Positions 35,421-46,732 of a stretch of 64,000 nucleotides of DNA are shown here, piece by piece. Position numbers and translations under genes: made by a program. Within the stretch, counting starts at the first letter, position 1; each line of letters begins with the position of its first letter. Where the stretch lies: positions 10,075,822 to 10,139,821 of the forward strand of contig NC_058055.1 in NCBI RefSeq assembly GCF_020085105.1, written 5' to 3'. The notes below the pieces were generated by a model. The model was not told the DNA's origin. It saw only the letters and a program-made list of their open reading frames with translations, and ran no database searches. Origin of the DNA: Siniperca chuatsi (taxonomy: Eukaryota; Chordata; Actinopteri; Centrarchiformes; Sinipercidae).

Positions 35421-38400
35421 TTTCTTGTAGTTTAGCATGGACCATTTAAAGCAGTACTGCCATCTACTGACTACAAAATCACCTACAATACATCCGTGGT
35501 TTACAACCTTCTACTATTTGTGACCTGTTTCAAGGTTTTCAGCAGTTCAATCAAAGAGAGTTTTCCTTCTCTGATTGTTAAAGTAATCAGTATTTCACAA
35601 GAAAATCTGAAAAATATAACATAATTTTAAGTAAATGAAATTTTGGGTTGATTTTCTTTTTCTTCCCTTTAATCATCTTGTGACCCCTCAGATTTGTCTC
35701 GGGTCCTGTCCCCAATTGGGAGTCACCTAGATGCTACATTTTTTGGACAAAGTTTTCTCTAGCTCTTAACATTGTATAATTTGATTTTTCAGTAGTGAGT
35801 TGTTCAGCCTCTGCACAACATGGCCCATATCAGGAAATGTCATTTTGAATGAAAAGTTGTTCTCAAAATGAGCAAAGCAAAAATGGCAAAAGTAAAAGAT
35901 GGCCACCCAAATGTTTCAATCTGCACATTATGTTTTTAGAACACTTTAACGAGAAATTGTCCTAAACAAAGCAAATAATGGTTTACTTAAGCTAAGAGAG
36001 GCCCACTAATGATTGGGACAAATGTATCATATTTCCAGGTTATCACATTTATAATTTACAATAGTTTTAAGGAATTGTTTTTTAATAACATAACAATAAC
36101 ACTAAGTAATTGCCCTTTAGATTCAGTTATAATGTCCCAGTATCATATTAAGCAGATTTCAGTTGAGTATGGGAATTTAATATTTATGTCTGATTCATGA
36201 CCATGATAATATACACGGTGCCCAGGTGCCCGGTCTTTCCCACAGGTCCTCACTTAAAACCTCAAACATTGTAAATTATAAAATGTACATCTGGGGCCGA
36301 GTTTAAAAAAAACTATTCCACATAATTTAATATCTAAAAGGCTAAAACTCTGCAGGTTTGCCTTTCAGCCAGACACCACAGCAAGTGATTTCAGTAAATA
36401 TCACAACCTCAAACAGAAAGTCATCTGGTGTTATGATTGTTTGTAAGGAAAACCCCTCACAGTCTCGGCCAGCATGGTACAGAATTGGTCGTTATTTCTT
36501 TAAACCAAATAATGGAGAGCTGCTTGGCTGCACTTATAGAAGCATATGTTCTGATTGAACTGTCTGACCAGAGAAGTGAGAAAATTCTAAGAAATAAAAA
36601 CGCACAAAAAAAGATTTCACATTCTGAAGAGATGCTATAATTTTCCACATCAATATAAAGTAATAAAATGACTACACAACAGCAATAGCACATTTTAGGA
36701 CAATGTTATATCCTCTAGCTCACAATATTCTTGAACACAATGTGGCAGCAGTGCACTCTTTACCCATGTAACTGAGAGAATCTACTTAAAGGGGCATTTC
36801 ACCTATTTTACACATGAAGCTCAGTTTATTCATCATGGTTAGTCCTTCTCATCCTGTGAAAACAGTTGTACAATGTCTTCAGTGGCTCTAAAGGAGCTTT
36901 GTTGAGTCTGAAAAAATAACTCTGGGTTGATTGGGTTATCCCAGCTTTCATTTGGAGACTACAAAAGTATAACAGAGAGGTGTGGTGTTTGAAAGGTGTG
37001 GGTGTACCAAACAGAGAGGGTCTAATGAAAGACACTTTTGGGTTGCATTGTGGCAAATGTAGTTTTTAGAGCTAGACCCATATTAGGGGCAAAAAGTCAG
37101 GATATCTTGGCCTTTGCAATCTAAACCACTGGAGAACCCCTTGAAGACAGCTTGTCAATATGTGGACAAAAAAAATATAAGTACAGCGCAGAAGAGTGTG
37201 TTTGCTGCTGGTGACCTCTTGAGAAATATCCAATAATAGTAATATTAATAATTTATGATAATGGTGAGAGAAATCTGCAGCCGTTACAGTGTGGTTATGA
37301 TCACTGGGAAGTGCAGCATTATGAGCACTGTATTTGAAACTTCAGTCCTGTAATCTGAGACTTGTAAATGCAGTTACATAAATAGTATGCTGATCGTCTA
37401 CAGTTGCAGTCTCGCTAATTTGATTGTGAGAGGCAAAAGAATGGACAGGAAGAGGTGAAGGTGAATAAACATAGTTGCTCACATAAAATTTTACCTTAAA
37501 CATTGGGACAAAGATGTCTTCATCGATCATTGGGAGGTGATCTTATGGAACATGTTTTTATCTCAGTCGATTGGGATACCTTCTCTCATGCTATCCTGCA
37601 GTAATTGTGTTGTTGAAGTGTGTTTGACAATATCATTCAAGCTCTAGAAAAACCCTCCATTCTTTAAGCCTTAAATATCCTCTTAATTGAACAATAATTT
37701 CCAATGTTGTTACCAAGATATATATTAGAAACAAATAGCTACTTATAGCTTTATTGACTATTAAAAGAACCTCAGCTCAACTCCACCCATTTGAGTCTTT
37801 TCTATCTAACCATCTAAGCAGATGGACTTTCCAGTTGTGGCCAGCAGAGTGCTTGTACCTCATGGACCACATTCAGAAGCCAGACCATGTGTGTTCTCTG
37901 ACAGTTGGTTGGAAAAACATTTCATGGACCGGTGCTTTAGGCACTTTGTCTTTGACTTCAGCCATGGTGGGCGGACCAAATGAGGGGGTGATGGGATATT
38001 TGCTCCCTGAGTTCTTTTTGAAATTTGGGTGACATACCTTTTTTATTTTTTTTTTTTCTATTTTCATATGTATGTTATCCTTTCTATGGCAATATTGGCC
38101 TTCTTTGAGGCAAATTATTTTATTATGATTATGATAATAACATGTTTATGATGATGTAGATCCAATGTTCTTATATATTTTGGCATTATATTCATTGTCT
38201 TTAGCGTCTTTAGCTATAGGCTGTTTATTTATTGATGTAGCCTAAATGTTAGAGGCACATTTATGTCCTCAGCCAACTATAGCCTTAGCTTATAAACGTC
38301 CTGTTCTGACAGACAGGATGTATATCAGACTCTACCTACCATCCTGATTGTTAGTCTGGAAGAAGTTTGATTTCTATTATATTTAGCGGAAAATCTCGAA

Positions 38401-40583
38401 ACATTCAAGATTGAAATGTTGTGTTATTAAATTTACTGGGAACCACAGACACTGTGTGCGGATCCTTTTCCTGTTTCCTCCAATGAAAGCTGAAATAAAA
38501 ACAATGAGACCAACAATGCCAGCTAAGAATGAACAATTAGCAAACAGCTGAGTATGTGGGGCCATTTGTTGTCCCAGTGAAATATCGCTTCATGTGTGCT
38601 GTGAAATACTGCATGTCAAAATGAATTCCAAAAGCCTTTGATGAGGTTGACCCCAAAAGCTTGAATATGGTACACATGGATCAGATATAGTACTGAGCAA
38701 ATCTTTAATAAACTCAAATTAAGATTGAAAACAACAATTGAACTCAGGGAAATTAATTGACAGGCATGCTGGTTCAGTGTCCTTTCCTTCATCCCTTACC
38801 TAAGAATGAGTTAAAACAAAGTTAAGACAGAAGTTCCCATGCAAATGGTTCTGTGAATGACGACATGGTGGGCCATACTTGTGTGCTCCACTAACCTTTA
38901 AGTGATGCAGCGGCTGACTTTATTTATAGTGTAGTGGAGATTAACTGTTTCACAGCACTGATTCAAGGTTCGTGGTATTAAAAGTGGTGACGGGGATCTG
39001 CCTGCTCAGTTTCACTTTCCGGGGCTGCATGCTGGTTGAAGCCAGACCAGTGAGTTGTTTACTAGTCTGACTGTGTACAAAGGTTATTCACACAGTGTTC
39101 TCAGGGACCTGTTTTTAGCGTCGGGGAAAGAAATCAGGTCTTCTGAACCGTTCTTGAGGGTGCTGAGTTTAAGGTTTAACCATTTCCCATCTTTGCCTTC
39201 AAATTGATGAAATAAAGAAACAACAATAATGCTTAATAATTAAAAGAACTGAAAGAGAAAATTATTGAAAGAGTAAATATAGTAAATATAAAAAGACAAA
39301 ACGGCACACTATGCATCTAAAAACCACGTCATGCTAGTGGTGTCAAAAAAACACAACAAGCAGCCAACATGAGGCCCTCTGTCATTGTACATCTGCAACG
39401 TATGGCCACTTTAATACTTGGAAATACTGTAAATAGAGGAAAATGTGTCAAAGGTCATTTGCAGAGGCAGGACTTTTCTTCAGCCTTGTTTACAAAAACA
39501 ACTTTAACAACTGTCATATGGAATATGAAATTGTTTTTATCCGCACACAGTCATGTCTATACATTATTAAAGTACTTAGACACTGGTGTGCATGTTATAA
39601 TGTAAAGAATTAGCAGTACAGTTTTTGGAATAAAACAACATCCTGACACATGTAACAACAGGTGAAACATTAGATATGTAGAGGAGACAGTTTTTCATAG
39701 TCAACTGCATGACTTAAAGTAAGTTTGCTGGGTCCATGACCTAGAGCCTATTTAGACAGTCACATGTGTAGAGGCATGCACGCACAAGACTCCATCACTC
39801 CAACAGACAAAGTGTTTCCCACTTTCCATTCGGCATCCAGTCCTTTCTTTGGGTGCATACAGATTGCAGACAGATGCTATGTGCATCCACCCACCCTCGT
39901 TCATTGCATGGATTGGCTAAGAAGCATGGCGGTTCCTTCACTTGGAACATTTTGTAACTTTATTACTTCCAGGGAGGAGGCTGACAGAAAAGGATGTAGT
40001 GTAAATGTTATCCACCACAGAACTCTTGTCAGCCAGTCAAATGCCCCATGAAAACATTTATGGAATCCAGACAGGCCTCTCTGTCTGATTGGCCACATAT
40101 ATCAACCAATAGAAACATGAAGAAGGCTCCTTGATGTCAGTGTAGTAACATGAGCTGGTATCCCCACGTGTTAAAGTTTAATATTTTATGTAAACTCCAA
40201 GCTCTGGCTTTAACACTTGAAATAAATATATTCAGCAAGTACGGTTTACTGTGAAATTAGCTGTCAAGCGACCTGAGAATATGAACATATAATTGTTTAT
40301 GTGCTTATTATTATTATATACATTATTGTTATTTTAAAATTCTATGTGGAATTTGCATTGTGCTACTGTATGCTCTCTTTCCTCCTGCTCTCTCTCTCGC
40401 TCTCTCTTGCTCTCTCTCTGTGCTCATAGAGTCCATAGCAGGCTACCATAATGACACTGTTTGGAGCAGATCAACAAGTGCTCAAATATCCGACTGTGTC
40501 TCTCAGACGCTGGTAAACACGAGATACACATAACAGGTGTGTATGACTTGTCAGGCTGCCCCGCCGTCATGTGCAAAAGGTGC
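35421..40583. other. Intergenic between ppme1 and ucp3
   Basis: No gene is recognised. At 36780-37130 a block (TTCACCTATTTTACACATGA through GTAGTTTTTAGAGCTAGACC) has the feel of a common fish repeat, but ends are not defined. Two ATTGG/CCAAT motifs at about 40088 and 40107 lie 0.5 kb upstream of the ucp3 TATA box. Confidence 0.45.
40315..40406. repeat. Left arm of 3-kb-spaced inverted repeat around ucp3
   Basis: Nearly identical, in reverse orientation, to 43412-43508. Shared text includes TTTTAAAATTCTATGTGGAA, TTTGCATTGTGCTACTGTAT and GCTCTCTTTCCTCCTGCT. One mismatch is visible before the CT-rich end. This arm is a bare fragment: the rest of the repeat that surrounds the right arm is absent here. 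It lies 180 bp upstream of the ucp3 TATA box. Confidence 0.85.
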
Positions 40584-40591
40584 CTATAAAT
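40584..40591 (+). promoter_or_regulatory. ucp3: TATA box of ucp3
   Basis: CTATAAAT in TGCCTATAAATTCAGG, placing the transcription start near 40614, which suits the leader exon ending at 40714. Confidence 0.6.
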
Positions 40592-40613
40592 TCAGGAGCT
40601 TCTTCAACAGTGA

Positions 40614-40714
40614 ACAGAAAGCACACAGCATGAGAGGTGGACGCTAAAGAGACTAACTGGATTGTACATTCTTTCTACTGTGCTGGATTATAACTTTCCT
40701 GGAAAACTATTTAG
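40614..40714 (+). other. ucp3: ucp3 leader exon 1 (non-coding)
   Basis: From the inferred start about 30 nt after the TATA box to a TTTAG|gtaatc donor. It contains a five-codon upstream ORF (40630-40647). Extent inferred from signals only. Confidence 0.45.
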
Positions 40715-41008
40715 GTAATCTTTTACATGAAGATAAGAGTGATTTTCTTTAAAAGCATGCACTTTTTTATGGGTTCAGACTGACCCATGTCACTTGATGT
40801 TTAAAAGTAGTAGATTAAAAATATAAAAAATAAATATCTAAATCTTTAAATTATTTCAATTTTTGCATGATTGTCTTTTGGACCTCCGACCTAAAGCATA
40901 ATGTATCACTCAGTTATCATAATGATAAAACTATTCATAAAATGCATGAAACCAACAATACAAATTCTCCTTGGATCTCAAGTAAATGATAAATGCTTGT
41001 TTTCTCAG

Positions 41009-41133
41009 TGAGAGGCAGTTGGCTCACTTCAAAACAGAGTTTATGGCCCAAGGCATTTCCACATCAGAACCGCTTCCAAAGACCAGTGTACTTCTCGAGA
41101 AAACTTGAAGCTTTTCTTTACCCTCGCTCAAAG
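41009..41133 (+). other. ucp3: ucp3 leader exon 2 with upstream ORF
   Basis: Bounded by a TTTTCTCAG acceptor and a CAAAG|gtatgt donor. It contains an uORF at 41043-41108, ATG to TGA, 21 codons. The two-leader-exon layout matches what is known for mammalian UCP2. Confidence 0.5.
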
Positions 41134-41424
41134 GTATGTTTAGCATGAAAACTTTAAATATTAGTACAGTATTACTAGTACAATCAGGTTTTACCACAGT
41201 TACTGTAGGTTTGTAGATGTTATAATCAGAGCAAATGAAAATGATTAAATGTCATCATCCAAAGAGAAAATGTGAACAGTTATATTCTGTACGTGTCTGT
41301 CTTGCTGAGCTGAGTAATGATTTTCTTTGACGTGTTTGGTGTGTGTGTGGTGTGATACACAGAGAGGTCCTGGGCAAATAGCATTAAGAGCAGATTTTTC
41401 CATTTATGTCTTCAAGGTGTAGAA

Positions 41425-42884
41425 ATGGTTGGCATGAAACCCAATGACTTGGTGCCCTCTGCGGCAGTTAAGTTCTTCGGAGCAGGCACCGCAGCCTGCA
41501 TTGCTGACCTAGTCACCTTTCCATTGGATACAGCCAAAGTCAGACTACAGGTTAGACACAATGTTTAAGAGGGAACATTTGCTCCAAATATGTCTGTTCA
41601 AAGCTTTTCTTAACCTGCTGCTAACAGTCCTTGAATGTCATCCTATTTTCCAGATTCAGGGAGAGTCTCTGAAATCTGAAGGCGCTGGTGCCATGAAGTA
41701 TCGGGGAGCGTTTGGCACCATCACCACCATGGTGCGCACAGAGGGGCCCAGGAGTCTTTACAACGGACTGGTGGCAGGACTCCAGAGGCAGATGAGCTTT
41801 GCCTCTGTCCGAATCGGTCTTTACGACTCCATGAAGCAATTCTACACTCGAGGCACTGAGAGTGAGTTTCATAGCTTGAGTATCATTATGTTATATACAA
41901 ACGAGGTTGTTTCTCTCCTACATTCTCATAACTTTTATTGTGACTAATAAACACATGCTGCACAGGTGCTGGGATTGTTACTCGGCTCATGGCGGGCTGC
42001 ACCACAGGAGCCATGGCTGTGGCTTTTGCACAACCAACAGATGTGGTGAAGGTACGTTTCCAGGCCCAGGTACGACTGGCTGATGGTGGGAGGAGATACA
42101 ACAGCACCCTGGACGCCTACAAGACGATTGCCCGAGATGAGGGAGTGCGTGGCCTTTGGAAAGGTGCGTGCCATTTTTACTTCAGATTTTTAAAAAATGC
42201 ATTATATTTATTTCTTATTGTGAAAAACCACTAGTTTTGAAGTAACCATCATCTCCTTTCATCTAGGTTGTATGCCCAACATCACCCGTAATGCCATTGT
42301 AAACTGTACAGAGCTGGTGACCTATGACATGATCAAAGAACTCATCCTGAAGTATGACCTAATGACAGGTGAGGTGGTAAAGAAAACAAATTACTGCAGA
42401 AACTGCAGATATTATTCCAAGTAACTTCTTACACATCTAAATTCTAAAATAGCAAACATTGTGGAAGGATGTGACTTAGCTTCTGTTCTCCTACAGACAA
42501 CCTGCCGTGCCACTTCACTGCTGCGTTTAGTGCAGGCTTCTGCACAACAGTAGTGGCTTCTCCTGTGGATGTAGTCAAAACAAGGTTCATGAATTCAGGG
42601 ACTGGCCGGTACAACAGCGCTATCAGCTGTGCTCTCACCATGCTGAAACATGAAGGACCGACAGCCTTCTATAAAGGGTAAACACACGCTTCCATAACAG
42701 TGAACCAAACAGCAATAAAATAACGTGTTTGGGACACTTCTTTATTTTTCTTTCCTTTGTCTCCTTTAGGTTCATGCCTTCTTTCCTGCGACTGGGGTCC
42801 TGGAACATTGTGATGTTTGTGACATATGAACAAATTAAAAGAGGTATGACCAGGGCACAACAGTACTGGGAGTCGCCATTTTGA
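41425..42884 (+). CDS. ucp3: Mitochondrial uncoupling protein 3
   Basis: Six coding exons at 41425-41550, 41654-41861, 41966-42163, 42267-42368, 42497-42677 and 42770-42884. Phases 0,1,1,1,2 give 930 nt, 309 aa; human UCP3 is 312. It is an SLC25 carrier of the inner mitochondrial membrane with three repeats, shown by the carrier signatures [22 protein letters not shown] and [10 protein letters not shown]. UCPs carry protons or anions across the membrane. UCP3 is preferred over UCP2 for three reasons: the N-terminus [19 protein letters not shown] resembles human UCP3 (MVGLKPSD), the [10 protein letters not shown] text matches it, and it is the distal member in the conserved order dnajb13-ucp2-ucp3. 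The splice pattern is identical to ucp2 downstream, as expected for tandem duplicates. A third leader segment (41417-41424) precedes the ATG after a CTTCAAG acceptor. Confidence 0.95.
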
Positions 42885-43169
42885 CCTCATCGCTCTTCAG
42901 GCTGTTTCTTCAGACAGGACTGCACACGTACAAAGGCCTAACCTTCACCACGATGCAGTGGTGACCAGTAGTTGGAAAAGAAGACCTGTAGTTGGAGGGC
43001 TTCATAAGAAGAGAGCTCAAATGTTTGGTCACATTACCAACATGTGTTGTAAGAGCTCACGTTATAAAGACTCATGTCAGGATGCTGTAGCTCTTCAATT
43101 TCCTGAATGAACACACACTCTGAGGGCATTGTTGCAATACCAGAATGATTTAAGATTCAATTTATTTAT

Positions 43170-43700
43170 TTTCAATTCAGTTAAATTTTATTTATATAGC
43201 GCCAATTCATAACAGAAGTTATCTCATTGCACTTTTCCTATAGAGCAGGTCTAGACCGTACTCTTTATAATATTAATTACAGAGATCCAACAAATCCAAC
43301 CATGAGCAAGCATTTGGCGACAGTGGCAAGGAAGAACTTCCTTTAAGAGGCAGAAACCTTGGACAGAACCAGACTCAGAGTGGGCGGCCATCTGCTGCTA
43401 CAGTTGGGTTGAGAGAGAGAGAGAGCGAGAGACAGCAGGAGGAAAGAGAGCATACAGTAGCACAATGCAAATTCCACATAGAATTTTAAAATAATAATAA
43501 TGTATATACTAATAAAAAATGTAGTAGCGGTTATCGAACAGGAACAAGGGGACAGTAGGTGGCTCGCAACCACAGATCCAGACTCTGCAGCTCCGAAGGC
43601 AGAAGTTTCTGCTGAAAGTGACAGAAGGAGAGAGGAAAGAGACAAGAAAGCACAAAACTACGGGAGAGAGGTGTCGATTCAAGTAGAGACATTTTATGCA
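43170..43700 (+). repeat. Conserved teleost interspersed repeat in ucp3 3' flank
   Basis: Begins near TTTTATTTATATAGCGCCAA and runs through CCTATAGAGCAGGTCTAGAC, GGCAAGGAAGAACTTCC, a GAGAGA tract and AGCACAAAACTACGGGAGAG. From memory this series recurs widely in percomorph fish genomes. It sits between the ucp3 stop and the AATAAA at 44117, so it is probably transcribed in the ucp3 3'UTR. Class not assigned. Confidence 0.65.
43412..43508. repeat. Right arm of the inverted repeat around ucp3
   Basis: Reverse complement of 40315-40406 with few differences. Embedded within the larger interspersed repeat at 43170-43700. Confidence 0.85.
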
Positions 43701-44116
43701 TTTTAATGGTGAGCCCCTCCATTACAAAAATGCTCATTCAGGTGTAAAAGACGGTGTATTTTTGTCTCTTATGGTAAAATATACTAGAACCGTGATACGT
43801 AGTTTTGAAGATGGACTTTCATGTTTACAAGAATGAACTGTGAGATACTATGAATAATGTTATGACGGAATTTTATTTGTTTTCTGGGGTAGGTTTTCCA
43901 TGAAAGCAATAGACAGATTGAGTCTATCAACACAGACCTGAACAGTGACCATTTCTATGTTCCTTACCTTGCTTTCTGTATTGTGGATTGTTTACCATTG
44001 TTTGAGCATATGGTCAAGGGTTTATAGGTTAATCTATGTGCTGCTTATTGTAAATAGCATGATTTATTGCTGGTCGATAAGTCATGTTGTGCACAGTGAT
44101 AAATAATGCCAAAATG

Positions 44117-44122
44117 AATAAA
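44117..44122 (+). terminator. ucp3: Candidate polyadenylation signal of ucp3
   Basis: AATAAA 1.2 kb after the stop, followed at about 30 nt by a T-rich stretch. Other weaker candidates exist. Confidence 0.4.
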
Positions 44123-44259
44123 TTAAGTGCCATTTTTTTTCTTTGTCTATTACTGAAATTTGCTGCACCTTTGTTAGTTGTGTTACATCAACCAACCATG
44201 GAATACAGTTTAACTAGTGTGATTAAATAGGCAAAAAAGGATCATGGTAAAGCACCTCA

Positions 44260-45590
44260 GTAATACCCTTACACAAAAGTGGTGACGTCTCCAACAACTA
44301 TTGCCCAATATCCAAACTTTCCTTCTTAGCATAAATCCTAGAATCCTTGGACAATTTACAGCTACGTGCCTTTATTGACTCACAAAACCTTCTATAGCCA
44401 CAGCAGTCTGGTCTCCGCCCAGGTCCCAGCACAATAACAGCTGCAGTTTCAGTCATTGATAACATTGTTTCCTTCATTAAAAACTATTTTGTGCTGCCCT
44501 CTCCATTGACCTCTCTAAAGCATTTGATACCATCGATCACAAAATCCTACTCCACAAACTACAGTCTATAGGTATAGATGAAGCCACGCTTAATTGGTTC
44601 TACTCTTACCTTACTGAGAGAACTCAGACTGTTGTTGCTGATGGTACATCTTACCATCAGAAATGGGTTGCCACAGGAGTCTATCCTTGGTCCACTGCTG
44701 TTTACGTTATACATAAATCACATAATACTTCCAAATCAATACTTCAATGTCCATTTTTTTTTTGCCAATGATAATATTTTATATGCCCCAGGCGCCACCC
44801 CAGCCCAGGCCCTCACTCGTCTTCATTCTGCCTTTGATGCCTTCCAAGTATCACTTGCTATATTGCTTGACAGCAGACTATTATTCAAGATGCACATTCA
44901 ATATTTGACTCAAAACTTAAAAATCAAACTAGTTTCTTGTATAGAATTAAAGAATGTCTGTCTTCTTCTAACCGTGAAACTATTGTTCAGTCAACCTTCA
45001 TGTGTTGACTAAGGAGATATTCTTTATTGTCATGCTGCCCCATCAACACTTCAGCAGTTAAATCCTGTGTATCACAGTGCTTTACGTTTTATCACAAATT
45101 ACCAATTTAGTACTCATTGTTCTCTGTATCACACGGTTGGATGGACTTCCTTACAGTCAAGAAGAAATTGCCATCTTATGTTATTAATCTATAAAGCTCC
45201 ACTGTTGAAGCTTCCAAACTACTTCACATCTCTTCTCTCATTTAAATCTAGTAACTACAGTATGCAATCCAGTCACCACCTAACCTTAGATATCCCTCAT
45301 GTACACACTAATGTTGGCAGAACTGGGTTCAGGTACTTTGCACCTTTTAAATGGAATTAACTGCAAACTGCCCTCAAACTAGTCTTACATTCCCCTTGGA
45401 GATTTTAAAGCTTTATTATCTAAAGTTTTCAATTATTCTTGTAACTGTTTTAATTAATTGCCTTGTTTATTGTGTAGTTGTGTTGATTCTGTTTGTTTGT
45501 GTTCTTTTGAACGTTCTTATTCTTGGGTCTCTTTTGGAAAAGAGATCTTAATCTCAACAAGGCTGCCTGATTAAATAACAAAAAAATAGT
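44260..45590 (+). mobile_element. LINE remnant (L2-like), reverse-transcriptase pseudogene
   Basis: Frames that drift with stops show a non-LTR reverse transcriptase: QSGLRPGPSTITAA, then [18 protein letters not shown] (the PQGS.LGP.LF.LYIN motif with G changed to E), then [10 protein letters not shown] where the catalytic YADDT should be. Downstream text HSALRFIT and GWTSLQSRR match the C-terminal part of such LINEs. The 3' end reads TTTGGAAAAGAGATCTTAAT and GGCTGCCTGATTAAATAA, typical of L2-type fish LINEs. Damaged catalytic site and many stops: dead. 5' truncated. Confidence 0.8.
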
Positions 45591-45740
45591 GGAGCGATAA
45601 TTTAGATTGCTTGATAAAACAGCAGAAGCTGTTTGCACAAAGTGGAGCATCTTGGGATTTCAGTGGGACAGTATTCTGTATCTAATTAAACAGGATTTAA
45701 GTCCCATTTTATAATGATTAAGGTAGTTAGGTTCAGTATA
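45591..45740. other. Spacer between LINE and Tc1 remnants
   Basis: No feature seen; it separates two independent insertions. Confidence 0.4.
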
Positions 45741-46730
45741 CAGTAGTCAAAAGTTTTGAGAATGACACAAGTATTGGTTTTCACAAAGTTTGCTGCTTCA
45801 GTGTTTAGATATTTTTGTCAGATGTTACTATGGTATACTGAAGTGCAATTATAAGCATTTGATATGTGTCACAAAGCTTTTATTGACAATTATATTAAGT
45901 TTATGCAAAGAATCAATATTTGCAGTGTTGAGCCTTCTTTTTCAAGACCTCTGCAATTTGCTCTGGCATGCTGTCAGTTAACTTCTGACATATGGCAGCC
46001 CAGTCTTGCATAATCAATGCTTGGAATTTGTCAGAATTTGTGGGTTTTTGTTTGTCTACCCGCCTCTTGAGGATTGACCACAAGTTCTCAATGGGATTAA
46101 TGTCTGGGGAGTTTCCTGGCCATGGACCCAAAATTTCGATGTTTTGTTCCCCAAGTCACTTAATTATCACTTTTGCCTTATCGGCTCCATCATGCTGAAA
46201 AAGGCATTGTTCGTCACCAAACTGTTCTTGGATGGTTGGGAGAAGTTGCTCTCAGAGGATGTTTTGGTACCATTCTTTATTCATGGCTGTGTTCTTAGGC
46301 AAAATTGTGAGTGAGCCCACTCCCTTGACTGAGAAGCAACCCACACATGAATGGTCTCAGGATGCTTTACTGTTGGCATGACACAGGACTGATGGTAGCG
46401 CTCACCTCGTCTTCTATGGACAAACTTTTTTCCGGATGCCGCAAACAGTCGGAAAAGGGATTCATCAGAGAAAATGACTTTGCCCCAGCAGTCCAATCCC
46501 TGTACCTTTTGCAGAATAACAGTCTGTCCCTGATGTTTTTCCTGGAGAGAAGTGGCTTCTTTGCTGCCTTTATTGACACCAGGCCATCCTCCAAAAGTCT
46601 TCGCCTCACTCATCTGCATTAATTGCAATTCATCTGATCACTCTTCACAACATTCTGGAGTATGTGCAAATTGCCATCATAAAAACTGAAGCAGCAAACT
46701 TTGTGAAAACCAAAACTTTTGACCACAGCT
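45741..46730 (-). mobile_element. Tc1-like DNA transposon, internally deleted
   Basis: Flanked by TA on both sides (45739-45740 and 46731-46732). Terminal inverted repeats are clear: CAAAGTTTGCTGCTTCAG at the left and its complement at the right, with CAAAAGTTTTG further out. The left repeat carries about 20 extra bases. Minus-strand fragments of a Tc1 transposase remain: KVIFSDESLF (catalytic D) and NSPDINPIENLWSILKRR (catalytic D and E, 34 apart in the family). The N-terminal DNA-binding half is missing; at about 46613-46625 the coding sequence jumps straight to the sequence next to the right TIR. Frameshifts occur too. Not autonomous. Confidence 0.88.
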
Positions 46731-46732
46731 GT

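Noticed and set aside
44578-45012. Possible functional reverse transcriptase gene
   Set aside because: The catalytic YADD region reads FANDN, the PQGS motif is changed, and neighbouring frames contain many stops.
45992-46622. Plus-strand ORFs in the Tc1 element
   Set aside because: Transposase similarity is on the minus strand; the plus-strand frames are shadows.
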